Shown piece after piece: positions 7,905 through 15,351 of a stretch of 64,000 bases of DNA; the stretch's first letter is position 1, and every line of letters begins with the position of its first letter. Origin of the DNA: a virus; the IMG/VR virus record IMGVR_UViG_3300031772_000009, positions 1 to 64,000 of that record, one strand, 5' to 3'. The notes under the pieces are model-generated. The model had not been told where the DNA came from. It saw only the letters and a program-made list of their open reading frames with translations, and made no database searches. The position numbers and the translations under genes are program-made.

Positions 7905-8976
7905 AGTTAAAAAGTGTAGAAAATGTGGAAGAAAAATATCCTTTGCTGATGATAGAGATTACTGTGTTCCATGTGGCAAAATAGTAGTAGAAGAACAAAA
8001 ATTGCAAACACAACAGAACGAAAGAGAAAAACTGAATATGTATATACGACAGAAGGAAGAAGAACTTAGAAAGGAAGGTTTGGCTACAAGTAGAGGGTTT
8101 CTAAACGTTTTAGTAATTATTGATGCGTATGGATGGGCTTATGATTTCATCATGAGGGGGATTCAAAAATATAGTAAACATAATATTAGAATTGTGGCTA
8201 TTGCAGACATTACTAAAGAAGACGTGGAGTGGCTTGACGTTTTGTATTGTATGCATGGTTGCATATTGAATGATATATGCAATCATATTGGTCTTTTCAA
8301 AGACGTGAAAAGAAAATGTATTGGAATATTTAGTGAAGTGTATGACGAGGACATTATCAAGATGGTTGGATGGAATGTTGGAGTTGCAAACCAGAAAATC
8401 TATGATGATATAATGCGAAAAACTCCACGTATCCCATTGAAAGGATTATATGTTACAAGGGCTGGCGTTGACACTGAAATTTTCAAACCGATGGATAGAC
8501 CAGATAATAGATTCATTGTTGGTTGGGTTGGTTGGGCTGACCGTCCACTTAAACGTTACAGATTACTTAAAGACTTAAAGTTTCCATTTATAGTTCAAAC
8601 TAAATGGGGATGGAAATTCTTCGTTAAAGACCGTTCAAGAGATGAAATGATTGATTTCTACAGTAGAATAGACTGTTTGATAAACACAAGTGACTCGGAA
8701 GCGTTTCCTCTTCCAGTTCTTGAGGCGGCGGCAACTAGACTTCCAGTAGTGGCTACAAGGACGAGTGGAGTACCAGAATTCATAGATTCAGAATGGCTTG
8801 TTCCGATTAATCCAGAACATGTAGCCATGAGAGAAATGAATTCTAAACTTCAACTGTTAAAAGATAATTTATCGTTGCGAAAACAAGTTGGAGAACAAAA
8901 CTTGCAGAAAGTTTTAAATAGGTGGGCGTGGAAGTATATGGTAAAAGAGTTCGATAAAATGTTTGAAGAGTCATGA
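7891..8976 (+). CDS. glycosyltransferase, GT4-like with N-terminal zinc ribbon
   Basis: 361 aa from the ATG overlapping the previous gene by 14 bases. The first 35 residues form a zinc ribbon (CRKCGRK, CVPCGK), then a charged coiled coil to about residue 60, then a GT-B domain with TRAGVDTEIFKP and a donor site SEAFPLPVLEAAATRLP. The added ribbon is unusual for this family and may mediate assembly. Confidence 0.82.
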   Translation: MKVPKVKKCRKCGRKISFADDRDYCVPCGKIVVEEQKLQTQQNEREKLNMYIRQKEEELRKEGLATSRGFLNVLVIIDAYGWAYDFIMRGIQKYSKHNIRIVAIADITKEDVEWLDVLYCMHGCILNDICNHIGLFKDVKRKCIGIFSEVYDEDIIKMVGWNVGVANQKIYDDIMRKTPRIPLKGLYVTRAGVDTEIFKPMDRPDNRFIVGWVGWADRPLKRYRLLKDLKFPFIVQTKWGWKFFVKDRSRDEMIDFYSRIDCLINTSDSEAFPLPVLEAAATRLPVVATRTSGVPEFIDSEWLVPINPEHVAMREMNSKLQLLKDNLSLRKQVGEQNLQKVLNRWAWKYMVKEFDKMFEES

Positions 8977-9764
8977 TTATGAACAGCAAAATAGGAAAGA
9001 ATTGCAAAATAAGCGATAAAGCTAGGATTAATGTTTCAGAATACTTTGAAATTGGAGATAGAAGTATCATTCGTGATAATACAATAATCGAAGGTAGACA
9101 TATTGAAATAGGTAAAGAAGCATGGATAGACGAATATGCTCATATTGGGGGCGGAAGTTGTTTTGACTATCAATCCTTCCTAAAAGCTGGAGATTTCTTA
9201 CACATGGGCAAGTTCTCTCATGTAAATACGGCTAGAAGAGTTATAATAGGTAACGAATGTGGCATTGGTATAAACACTAAAATCTTTACTCATGGTGCAT
9301 ACCTTTCAGCCTATGAGGGGTTTCCGATACAGTTTGCCAATGTTGAAATTGGAGACAGAGTTTGGTTGCCTAATGCTTGGGTGAATCCCAATGTGAAAAT
9401 TGGAAACGATGTTGTTGTCGCCGCCATGTCTTTAGTTAATCGAGATTTACCAAGCGGTTGTTTGGCTGGTGGAATACCAGTAAAAATATTAAAGGAAAAT
9501 AGGTATCCTAGAAAGTTGTCTCAACAAGAGGAAGAACAATTGGTAATGAACATTGAGGATGATGTTCGAATGAAATTAAAGTTTGAAGAAAACAGAATTT
9601 ATCTTGAACATCCTAACACTACACAAGTTACGATGTTTGGTCTGAAAGAAAGAATAATTGAAGGAGTTGGAAATGAAAGAAGTGAAATTGTTAGAAATCA
9701 ATTGCGGAGATGTGGTATTAGGTTTAGATATTATATGGAAAATGGGAAGTATCTACCATGGTAG
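8973..9764 (+). CDS. left-handed beta-helix (hexapeptide) acyltransferase
   Basis: 263 aa. Hexapeptide repeats such as ISDKARINVSEYFEIGD, IIEGRHIEIGKEAWID and VWLPNAWVNPNVKIGND run through residues 5-170, with GIPVKILKENRYP closing the helix as in sugar O- or N-acetyltransferases. A further 90 residues extend the C-terminus. It should acylate a sugar hydroxyl or amine. Starts in an ATGA overlap. Confidence 0.85.
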   Translation: MIMNSKIGKNCKISDKARINVSEYFEIGDRSIIRDNTIIEGRHIEIGKEAWIDEYAHIGGGSCFDYQSFLKAGDFLHMGKFSHVNTARRVIIGNECGIGINTKIFTHGAYLSAYEGFPIQFANVEIGDRVWLPNAWVNPNVKIGNDVVVAAMSLVNRDLPSGCLAGGIPVKILKENRYPRKLSQQEEEQLVMNIEDDVRMKLKFEENRIYLEHPNTTQVTMFGLKERIIEGVGNERSEIVRNQLRRCGIRFRYYMENGKYLPW

Positions 9765-10375
9765 TATTAGCAATAGGAGCACATCCAGACGATATTGAAT
9801 TTGGTTGTTTTGGAACGTTGGCACGACTATCAAAAGTTCATGACATACACATTATTATCTTAACTCTGGGTGAATTGGCTGGTTCAAGCATTGTGAGAAT
9901 GGAAGAATGTAGACAGAGTGCAAAGTTGATTAATGCCACTCTACATTTCTTGGATTATGAAGAAGGAGACATATCTGTTAATGCTAGTAGTATTTTGAAA
10001 CTCAGAAATCACATTCGGTCAATTAATCCAAACATGATATTTACACTGTATCCTCAAGACACACATCAAGACCACAGAAATACTTCACAAATTACGGTTT
10101 CCGCTTGCCGTGATTGGAAACCAGATAGACAGAATATTGATGAAATACTATTTTACGAAGTAGTTAGCACAACGAATTTTCGTCCTAACATGTTTTATGA
10201 CATTACTGACTTTTTCCCTTTGAAAAAATCGGCTTTATCCATTCACTCATCCCAAAATGCAAAGATTTGCATGGATTTGAAAGTCTTGGAAGCATTGGCT
10301 CTCGTACATGCCAACAACTGTGGTTATAAAGACCGCTTATTCGAAGCGTTCTATCTATACAAAGCGGTTAAATGA
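9758..10375 (+). CDS. PIG-L/LmbE family N-deacetylase
   Basis: 205 aa. The zinc site AHPDD is at residues 8-12, with DTHQDHRNT further on, both hallmarks of zinc-dependent deacetylases acting on N-acetylglucosaminyl conjugates. Length is near the family norm. It overlaps the acyltransferase gene, so acetyl addition and removal are encoded side by side. Confidence 0.88.
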   Translation: MVVLAIGAHPDDIEFGCFGTLARLSKVHDIHIIILTLGELAGSSIVRMEECRQSAKLINATLHFLDYEEGDISVNASSILKLRNHIRSINPNMIFTLYPQDTHQDHRNTSQITVSACRDWKPDRQNIDEILFYEVVSTTNFRPNMFYDITDFFPLKKSALSIHSSQNAKICMDLKVLEALALVHANNCGYKDRLFEAFYLYKAVK

Positions 10376-11460
10376 GGGACTACATAATGGAAAGTGAGAA
10401 AGAGAAATATCGCCAAGCCTTTCAAAACTTCATTGGTAAGCAAGAAATAAATGATTTGATTTTTCCGAGAATATATTGGTTTGACGATGCGTTGTTAGAC
10501 CAATATGAAGTTGGTTTTCCAATACTCAAAAAATACAATTTAAAACATGGAGTAATTCTAGCAGTTCCAACCAGATATGTGGGCAAAACTTTTCCGTGGA
10601 CAGACCCATATGTAGATTTGCCAATGATGAATATTAGTCAAATAAAAGAAATGATGGAGTATGGTGTTTTAATTGCAAGTCACACTGTCACACATTCATG
10701 TTTTAAAGGCATGACTAAAGAAAGATTGGTTTGGGAATTAACTGAAAGCAAAAAATGGATAGAAACAAATTTGGGAGTCACTCCTAAAATTCTTGTTGTT
10801 CCCTTCAATGATTATTCTCAAGAACAAAAAGACATTATTCTTGAACATTATTCACATGTTAGACCATCCACAATCCCATCCATATCTGGTTATTACAACC
10901 TTCACCATAACTTTAGAGACGATAAAGAAAAGAAGTTGTCAAAAAGGTGGGGAAAAGAATTTTTTAAACTGTTAACTCCAGCTTTTGAAGACAAGATAAA
11001 AATGGAACGTTCAGTACGATTTTCATTGGGATTTTATGATTTGAAAACTGAGTTTGACAAGACCAAAATCAAGATTCCAGAAATCTCTCTTCCAGAAGGA
11101 TATAGAGTTTGTTTTGCTATTCCAGATAAGGATGGGAAACTTTGCGAGAAAGACAAACAAATATGGCATTCACTACATAGTAACGAAATGTTCGTCAAGA
11201 TTGTTCATCCAGAAAACGCCGAAGGAGTAATATTTGCTTATTATAAAGATGAGCCGATTGGATGTTTCGTTGTAAACACTTATGGAGACACAGTTGAATT
11301 TGAACATGCTATAGTAGTTGAATTTCATAGAAGGAAGGGAATATACAAAGCAATGATGGTTCTTGGTCTCCATTATGCTGTGCAAAAGCAAGAAATTAAA
11401 TGGATAATAGCGATTCCACTTCAAACGTTAGAATCTTTTTGGGACAAAGTAAGAGGATGA
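10372..11460 (+). CDS. polysaccharide deacetylase-like (CE4) domain fused to GNAT-like domain
   Basis: 362 aa. The N-terminal half resembles NodB/CE4 deacetylases: FDDALLD at 37-43, in place of the usual TFDDG, and the metal motif SHTVTH at 103-108, then VVPFND. From about residue 245 a second domain ends with EFHRRKGIYKAMM, which resembles the CoA-binding turn of GNAT acetyltransferases. A protein pairing a deacetylase with an acetyltransferase is unusual. The GNAT call is the weaker part. Confidence 0.65.
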   Translation: MRDYIMESEKEKYRQAFQNFIGKQEINDLIFPRIYWFDDALLDQYEVGFPILKKYNLKHGVILAVPTRYVGKTFPWTDPYVDLPMMNISQIKEMMEYGVLIASHTVTHSCFKGMTKERLVWELTESKKWIETNLGVTPKILVVPFNDYSQEQKDIILEHYSHVRPSTIPSISGYYNLHHNFRDDKEKKLSKRWGKEFFKLLTPAFEDKIKMERSVRFSLGFYDLKTEFDKTKIKIPEISLPEGYRVCFAIPDKDGKLCEKDKQIWHSLHSNEMFVKIVHPENAEGVIFAYYKDEPIGCFVVNTYGDTVEFEHAIVVEFHRRKGIYKAMMVLGLHYAVQKQEIKWIIAIPLQTLESFWDKVRG

Positions 11461-11464
11461 AAAA

Positions 11465-12403
11465 ATGAAAATTGTTTGGTTGGGAACTTTCAGAGAATGT
11501 CCATCTTGGAGATATTTCAGAAGAGACTTGAAAAATTACGTGGAACTAAAATGTTATGGAGAATCTCCTAACCCAAACCGTCTAAATGAAATGGGTGGGG
11601 ACACTTCTCATTTTTATAAAACGAACATAAATGACTGGATTGAAGGTTACGATGTTAAGGAAATAGAAAGGTTAGAGAATCCAGATTGGATATTTATCTG
11701 TGCTTACAGTAGTAAAATGAATTACTTAAACTTGGATAAAGTGCAAACTCCAAAAGCCATTTGGATAGGCGACCCGATTCAAGACAAAGTTAGAATTTTT
11801 CCAAAAATAAAGGAATGGAAAATAGATAAAGTGTTCTGTCATTATTGGACGGGAACAATTGAACCTTACATGGAAGAATATAAAGCCGATTATTATCATC
11901 TTCCACACTCAGTTGATACTAAAGTTTTCTATCCTACTGGGAAAGAAAGGTCTTTAGATTTGGCTTTTGCTGGATGTATTAACTCCTATTGGTATCCTCT
12001 TCGAGACAAATACATTAGACACTTAAATAATCTACGGAAACATAAAATACAAATCAGTGAACATTTTGGCACTATAGAAGAATACGTTGATTTGATAAAT
12101 CGAGCAAGATTCTTTCTTGCAGATGGTGGACTATATAGATATGCCGTTTGTAAATATTTTGAAATCATGGCTTGTCAAACCGTACCTATCGGTGCAGAAC
12201 CACTAGATGCAGACATTCTTCACATTAAATCAAATTTCAATCTAGCTCCCATGCGGGGAGACCATATCATTGAAGATTTTATTTATTGGATTGAAAACGA
12301 GAAAGAACGTGAATCTTTGGCTAAAGCGGCATATGAGACAGTCATGAAATATCACACTAACAAAATAAGAATAAAACAACTTTTGGAAATGTTGAAGAAA
12401 TGA
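11465..12403 (+). CDS. CgeB-like glycosyltransferase
   Basis: 312 aa. HSVDTKVFYPTG precedes a second Rossmann domain with LDLAFAGCIN and YAVCKYFEIMACQTVPIG, the layout of the DUF3880/CgeB group of GT-B proteins. It starts 4 bases after the previous stop with its own AUG context and ends the first half of the glycan cassette. Confidence 0.78.
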   Translation: MKIVWLGTFRECPSWRYFRRDLKNYVELKCYGESPNPNRLNEMGGDTSHFYKTNINDWIEGYDVKEIERLENPDWIFICAYSSKMNYLNLDKVQTPKAIWIGDPIQDKVRIFPKIKEWKIDKVFCHYWTGTIEPYMEEYKADYYHLPHSVDTKVFYPTGKERSLDLAFAGCINSYWYPLRDKYIRHLNNLRKHKIQISEHFGTIEEYVDLINRARFFLADGGLYRYAVCKYFEIMACQTVPIGAEPLDADILHIKSNFNLAPMRGDHIIEDFIYWIENEKERESLAKAAYETVMKYHTNKIRIKQLLEMLKK

Positions 12404-12405
12404 GG

Positions 12406-12452
12406 AAACCTTTATTAGTCTCTTTGAGGTCTTTATCTAAAGAGGTTATAAA
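12406..12452 (+). promoter_or_regulatory. promoter for the epimerase gene
   Basis: AAACCTTTATTAG at 12406-12418, then about 34 bases to the ATG. The same AAACCTTTATTAG core reappears at 57003. The spacer holds AGAGGTTATAAA just before the start. Confidence 0.5.
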
Positions 12453-13364
12453 ATGAAGATATTGGTAACTGGTGGTTCGGGATTCATAGGAAGCCACTTA
12501 GTAGATTTGCTTTTAGATAAAGGTTATCAAGTTAGTGTTGTAGATGGACATCCAGTGAAAAACAAAAATGCTGAATGGATTGATGGAGATTTGAGATGGA
12601 TAGGCGACTGTGACAAATCCGTAGAAGGAAAAGACGTAGTATTCCATCTAGCCGCTAGAATCAGCATTGACGAATCAATTGACCGTGTTTGGCACTATTT
12701 CAATGATAACTATCTGTCAACCATAAATATTTGTATGTCTTGTAAGAAATTCAACGTAAAACGTTTAGTTGACATTTCCTCTTGTGAAGTATATGGCAAT
12801 GTTCCTAAAGGCAAAGCAGACGAATCTAACCCTTGCAACCCAACATCGCCTTACGCCGCAAGCAAATATGCGGCTGAACGTAGTGCAATAGCATTTTGCA
12901 GTTCATTCAACATTCCAATAACTGTTATCCGTCCATTCAACGTCTTCGGAGAAAGACAAAAAGCTTTCCGTGGCGGTTCAGTGATTCCCACATTCATACA
13001 ATTAGCGTTACATGACAAACCTTTAATCATACATGGTGACGGCAACCAAATCAGAGACTATCTATATGTTAAAGACACTGTTGGTTTGTTATCACTTACG
13101 TTAGAAAGAGAGTTGGGAAACACTGAGATTCTAAACGTTGCTTCTGGAGATGGACGAACAATAAAAGACATAGCAGAAAAAATCATTGAATATACGAAAA
13201 GCAATTCTAAACTTGAATTCATTGATGACCCCAGAGGAAAAGCACAAATGTTGAGGAGTGTTGGAAATTCAGACAGAGCTAGGACGTTGTTAGGATGGAG
13301 ACCCATTTATGACTTTGATTCGGCTCTGAAAAAAACAATTGAGTTCTATAAAAAAACCGAGTGA
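12453..13364 (+). CDS. NAD-dependent nucleotide-sugar epimerase/dehydratase (extended SDR)
   Basis: 303 aa. The NAD site GGSGFIGSH is at residues 7-15; the catalytic set is Ser-109/110 with Tyr-134 and Lys-138 in SPYAASKYA. Late segments VIRPFNVFGERQ and GDGNQIRDYLYVKD are typical of UDP-glucose 4-epimerase-like enzymes. It probably makes the activated sugar used by the neighbouring glycosyltransferases. Confidence 0.92.
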   Translation: MKILVTGGSGFIGSHLVDLLLDKGYQVSVVDGHPVKNKNAEWIDGDLRWIGDCDKSVEGKDVVFHLAARISIDESIDRVWHYFNDNYLSTINICMSCKKFNVKRLVDISSCEVYGNVPKGKADESNPCNPTSPYAASKYAAERSAIAFCSSFNIPITVIRPFNVFGERQKAFRGGSVIPTFIQLALHDKPLIIHGDGNQIRDYLYVKDTVGLLSLTLERELGNTEILNVASGDGRTIKDIAEKIIEYTKSNSKLEFIDDPRGKAQMLRSVGNSDRARTLLGWRPIYDFDSALKKTIEFYKKTE

Positions 13365-13368
13365 TAAG

Positions 13369-13557
13369 ATGGAAAAACCCAAAGTTTGCAAAGCTAAAAA
13401 TTGTATGCATTGTCGTTATTGTGGAAAAACCATAGTTTGGCAAAAGGGATGCCGAAATTCTTTAAAAGACATGGTTCGTGGAAATATATTCATGGAATTA
13501 TGTATGGATTGCATGAAAAAAATTGCCAAGTATTGGTTGGAATTACATGGAATCTAA
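13369..13557 (+). CDS. small zinc-finger protein
   Basis: 62 aa. Cysteines pair as CMHCRYC and LCMDCMKK, a compact zinc site. It starts 4 bases after the epimerase stop and overlaps the next gene. Confidence 0.6.
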   Translation: MEKPKVCKAKNCMHCRYCGKTIVWQKGCRNSLKDMVRGNIFMELCMDCMKKIAKYWLELHGI

Positions 13558-13915
13558 AGATAAAAGAATGGAACTTAGACTGTGTAAGGGACCGAAAGAC
13601 CCCAACTTGTATTCTTGTAGACATGAATGGGGAGAAGTGAAAGAGGAAGGAGCAAAGGACAATCAGACTTACGCTAAATGTAAACATTGTGGTTTAGTCT
13701 GTCCAATTCCTAAAGGCGGAGAATACCCACCAGAATGTATAGAACATAGATTAAACAAAGTTCCCGAAATAACTAAAAAGAAAGATAATAGATGTCCTAA
13801 ATGCGGTCTTCTACCAGATTTATGCATGTGTGAACACGAAGATAAACTGAAACTGGTAAACGCTAAAGACTTTAATGACCCAAGAAGTGAAGGGTGTGGA
13901 GAGTGTGAAAAGTAA
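13547..13915 (+). CDS. zinc-ribbon protein with aIF1-like zinc knuckle
   Basis: 122 aa from the ATG overlapping the previous stop. A first site lies in YAKCKHCGLVCP, a second in RCPKCGLLPDLCMCE. The second looks like the N-terminal zinc knuckle of archaeal initiation factor aIF1, but no SUI1 domain follows, so it is not aIF1. Function unknown; it lies just upstream of an eS30 gene. Confidence 0.6.
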   Translation: MESKDKRMELRLCKGPKDPNLYSCRHEWGEVKEEGAKDNQTYAKCKHCGLVCPIPKGGEYPPECIEHRLNKVPEITKKKDNRCPKCGLLPDLCMCEHEDKLKLVNAKDFNDPRSEGCGECEK

Positions 13916-14196
13916 TGCCATATATTAAAAAAGCTTTAAGAGAACCAATAGATGAAAAATTAGACCTGTTAATAGGACGACTGAATGAAATGCTTACCTA
14001 TATAGATGGGAAAGACTTAGCCGCATGTCTAACTTACATAGTTTTCAAACTCATTCGTAGATACTATGAAAATGGTAAATGGTATGACAAGATGGACGCT
14101 GAGAAAGTTTGTGCATCAGCAATAGACGAATTCAAAAGACGATTCCTTCATCCATATGAAGAGATGAAAATTGCAGAAAATGGAGATGTTTATTAA
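13915..14196 (+). CDS. conserved-looking phage-type protein (DUF6899-like)
   Basis: 93 aa starting MPYIKKALREPID and containing GKDLAACLTYIVFKLIRRYY. This N-terminus and the following helices resemble small tailed-virus proteins grouped as DUF6899; I am moderately sure. Single-base overlaps on both sides bind it to its neighbours. Confidence 0.5.
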   Translation: MPYIKKALREPIDEKLDLLIGRLNEMLTYIDGKDLAACLTYIVFKLIRRYYENGKWYDKMDAEKVCASAIDEFKRRFLHPYEEMKIAENGDVY

Positions 14197-14414
14197 TGCC
14201 AAGAGGAAATGTAGACATGTCTGAGAAAACAAAAAGACATAAGGTATCTGGACATGGAAGTGTCTCTAAGGCTGGAAAAGTTAGGAATCAAACTCCCAAA
14301 GTTCCTAAAAGTGTAAGTCATTCTAAACGTAGTTGCCCCCGCCTCAAGAACAAAAAGAAATATTATAACCGAATGATTCTAAAGCGAAAGTGTGGTCAAA
14401 ACTGGGTGAAATGA
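14196..14414 (+). CDS. rps30e: ribosomal protein eS30 homologue
   Basis: 72 aa, strongly basic. Residues 20-36 read HGSVSKAGKVRNQTPKV, the hallmark of eS30 (archaeal form HGSxxKAGKVRxQTPK), and the end has CPRLKNKKKYYNRM and GQNWV, again as in archaeal eS30. In ribosomes eS30 sits on the small subunit near the A site. An extra 17 residues precede the core; an internal ATG at 14217 would shorten this to 10. Overlaps the upstream gene by 1 base. A viral copy could replace or compete with host eS30; that is inference. Confidence 0.9.
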   Translation: MPRGNVDMSEKTKRHKVSGHGSVSKAGKVRNQTPKVPKSVSHSKRSCPRLKNKKKYYNRMILKRKCGQNWVK

Positions 14415-14415
14415 T

Positions 14416-14847
14416 ATGTTCAAGATGTATTATGCATCAGCAGTAGATTGTAGTGTAGATTATGGTAAAGCTCAATTAAGACTTTTTAAGGAGTTATTCA
14501 AGAAGTATCCACAGATAGAAGTATGTGGTGCTGGAATAGGAGAATCACCAATAATAAGTCTTGACAGTAGCAAGACTCTGAAAAAGACTATAGTGGCTTA
14601 TGACCTAAGAAAACTTAGAGAATGTGATATACTATTAGTGGTTACGGATTTAGAAACTTATTGTGCTGGAACACACATGGAACTTGAATATGCTAGAAAC
14701 TTGGGACTATTGACTATAGTATTATGCGTTCATAAAAATGGCACTTGTAAATACGGTCTCAAGAATATTTTCATAGAAACGTTAGCAGATAAGGTAATCC
14801 ATTCTATCGAAGAATTAGAAGAAATACTTGAGGAGATAACGAAATAA
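14416..14847 (+). CDS. nucleoside 2-deoxyribosyltransferase-like protein
   Basis: 143 aa. The signature is DLRKLRECDILLVV followed by CAGTHMELEYARNLGL, matching the substrate-binding Asp and catalytic Glu of the NDT superfamily. The N-terminus MYYASAVD is the first strand with its loop. Together with the next gene it points to nucleotide-pool control. The 1-base overlap shows co-transcription. Confidence 0.75.
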   Translation: MFKMYYASAVDCSVDYGKAQLRLFKELFKKYPQIEVCGAGIGESPIISLDSSKTLKKTIVAYDLRKLRECDILLVVTDLETYCAGTHMELEYARNLGLLTIVLCVHKNGTCKYGLKNIFIETLADKVIHSIEELEEILEEITK

Positions 14848-15296
14848 TGCGGAAAAAAGAAACTTGCCGAATAAAGGATGTAGATATACAGACTGGAACA
14901 TTAAGAGAAGGAATCCATGATTATACAATTAAAGATAGTGGAAAAAGAACCGAATTCAAGACTGGAGCAGTAAGAGATTTGCAGACTGGAAAGGGACGTT
15001 TCGACCTAGTTCCACCAGCAACTTTGAGAGCCTTGGCAATCCATTATGAGAAGGGTTGTCTGAAGTATGGAGACCGTAACTGGGAACTCGGAATATCAAT
15101 TCATACTTTTCTCAATTCGGCTGAAAGACATTTGCTTCAAGTGATTGATGGACGAGACGATGAGAACCACTTGGTAGCTTCAATATGGAATCTTTTTTGT
15201 GCCTACGAAACAATATTGAGGATTCAAGAAGGAAGGTTGCCGAAGGAACTTTATGATTTGCCACGGAAGATTCGGCTTCCCAACCCATACGAATAA
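14847..15296 (+). CDS. dATP/dGTP diphosphohydrolase-like protein (MazG-type fold)
   Basis: 149 aa. The N-terminal part has TGAVRDLQTGKGRFDLVP and HYEKGCLKYGDRNW, then an all-helical segment with ERHLLQVIDGRDDENH, as in the phage family named dATP/dGTP diphosphohydrolase (formerly DUF5664), to which cyanophage MazZ belongs. It would hydrolyse dNTPs to dNMP. No PurZ is visible here, so no base-substitution pathway can be claimed. Confidence 0.75.
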   Translation: MRKKETCRIKDVDIQTGTLREGIHDYTIKDSGKRTEFKTGAVRDLQTGKGRFDLVPPATLRALAIHYEKGCLKYGDRNWELGISIHTFLNSAERHLLQVIDGRDDENHLVASIWNLFCAYETILRIQEGRLPKELYDLPRKIRLPNPYE

Positions 15297-15300
15297 ACAG

Positions 15301-15330
15301 AAGCCTTATAACCCACATCTTCTATATAGA
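15301..15330 (+). promoter_or_regulatory. structural-gene promoter (portal)
   Basis: AAGCCTTATAACCCACATCT, closely matching the box before 17977 and related to those before 58479 and 60885. This form differs from the CCATAAAG box of the small-gene operons. Confidence 0.6.
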
Positions 15331-15351
15331 ATATTATAATAAGTGACCATT

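Noticed and set aside
14847-15296. 2-aminoadenine (Z) genome pathway
   Set aside because: Only the dATP/dGTP diphosphohydrolase-like gene is present. PurZ and a matching DNA polymerase are not in the window, so the claim would be unsupported.
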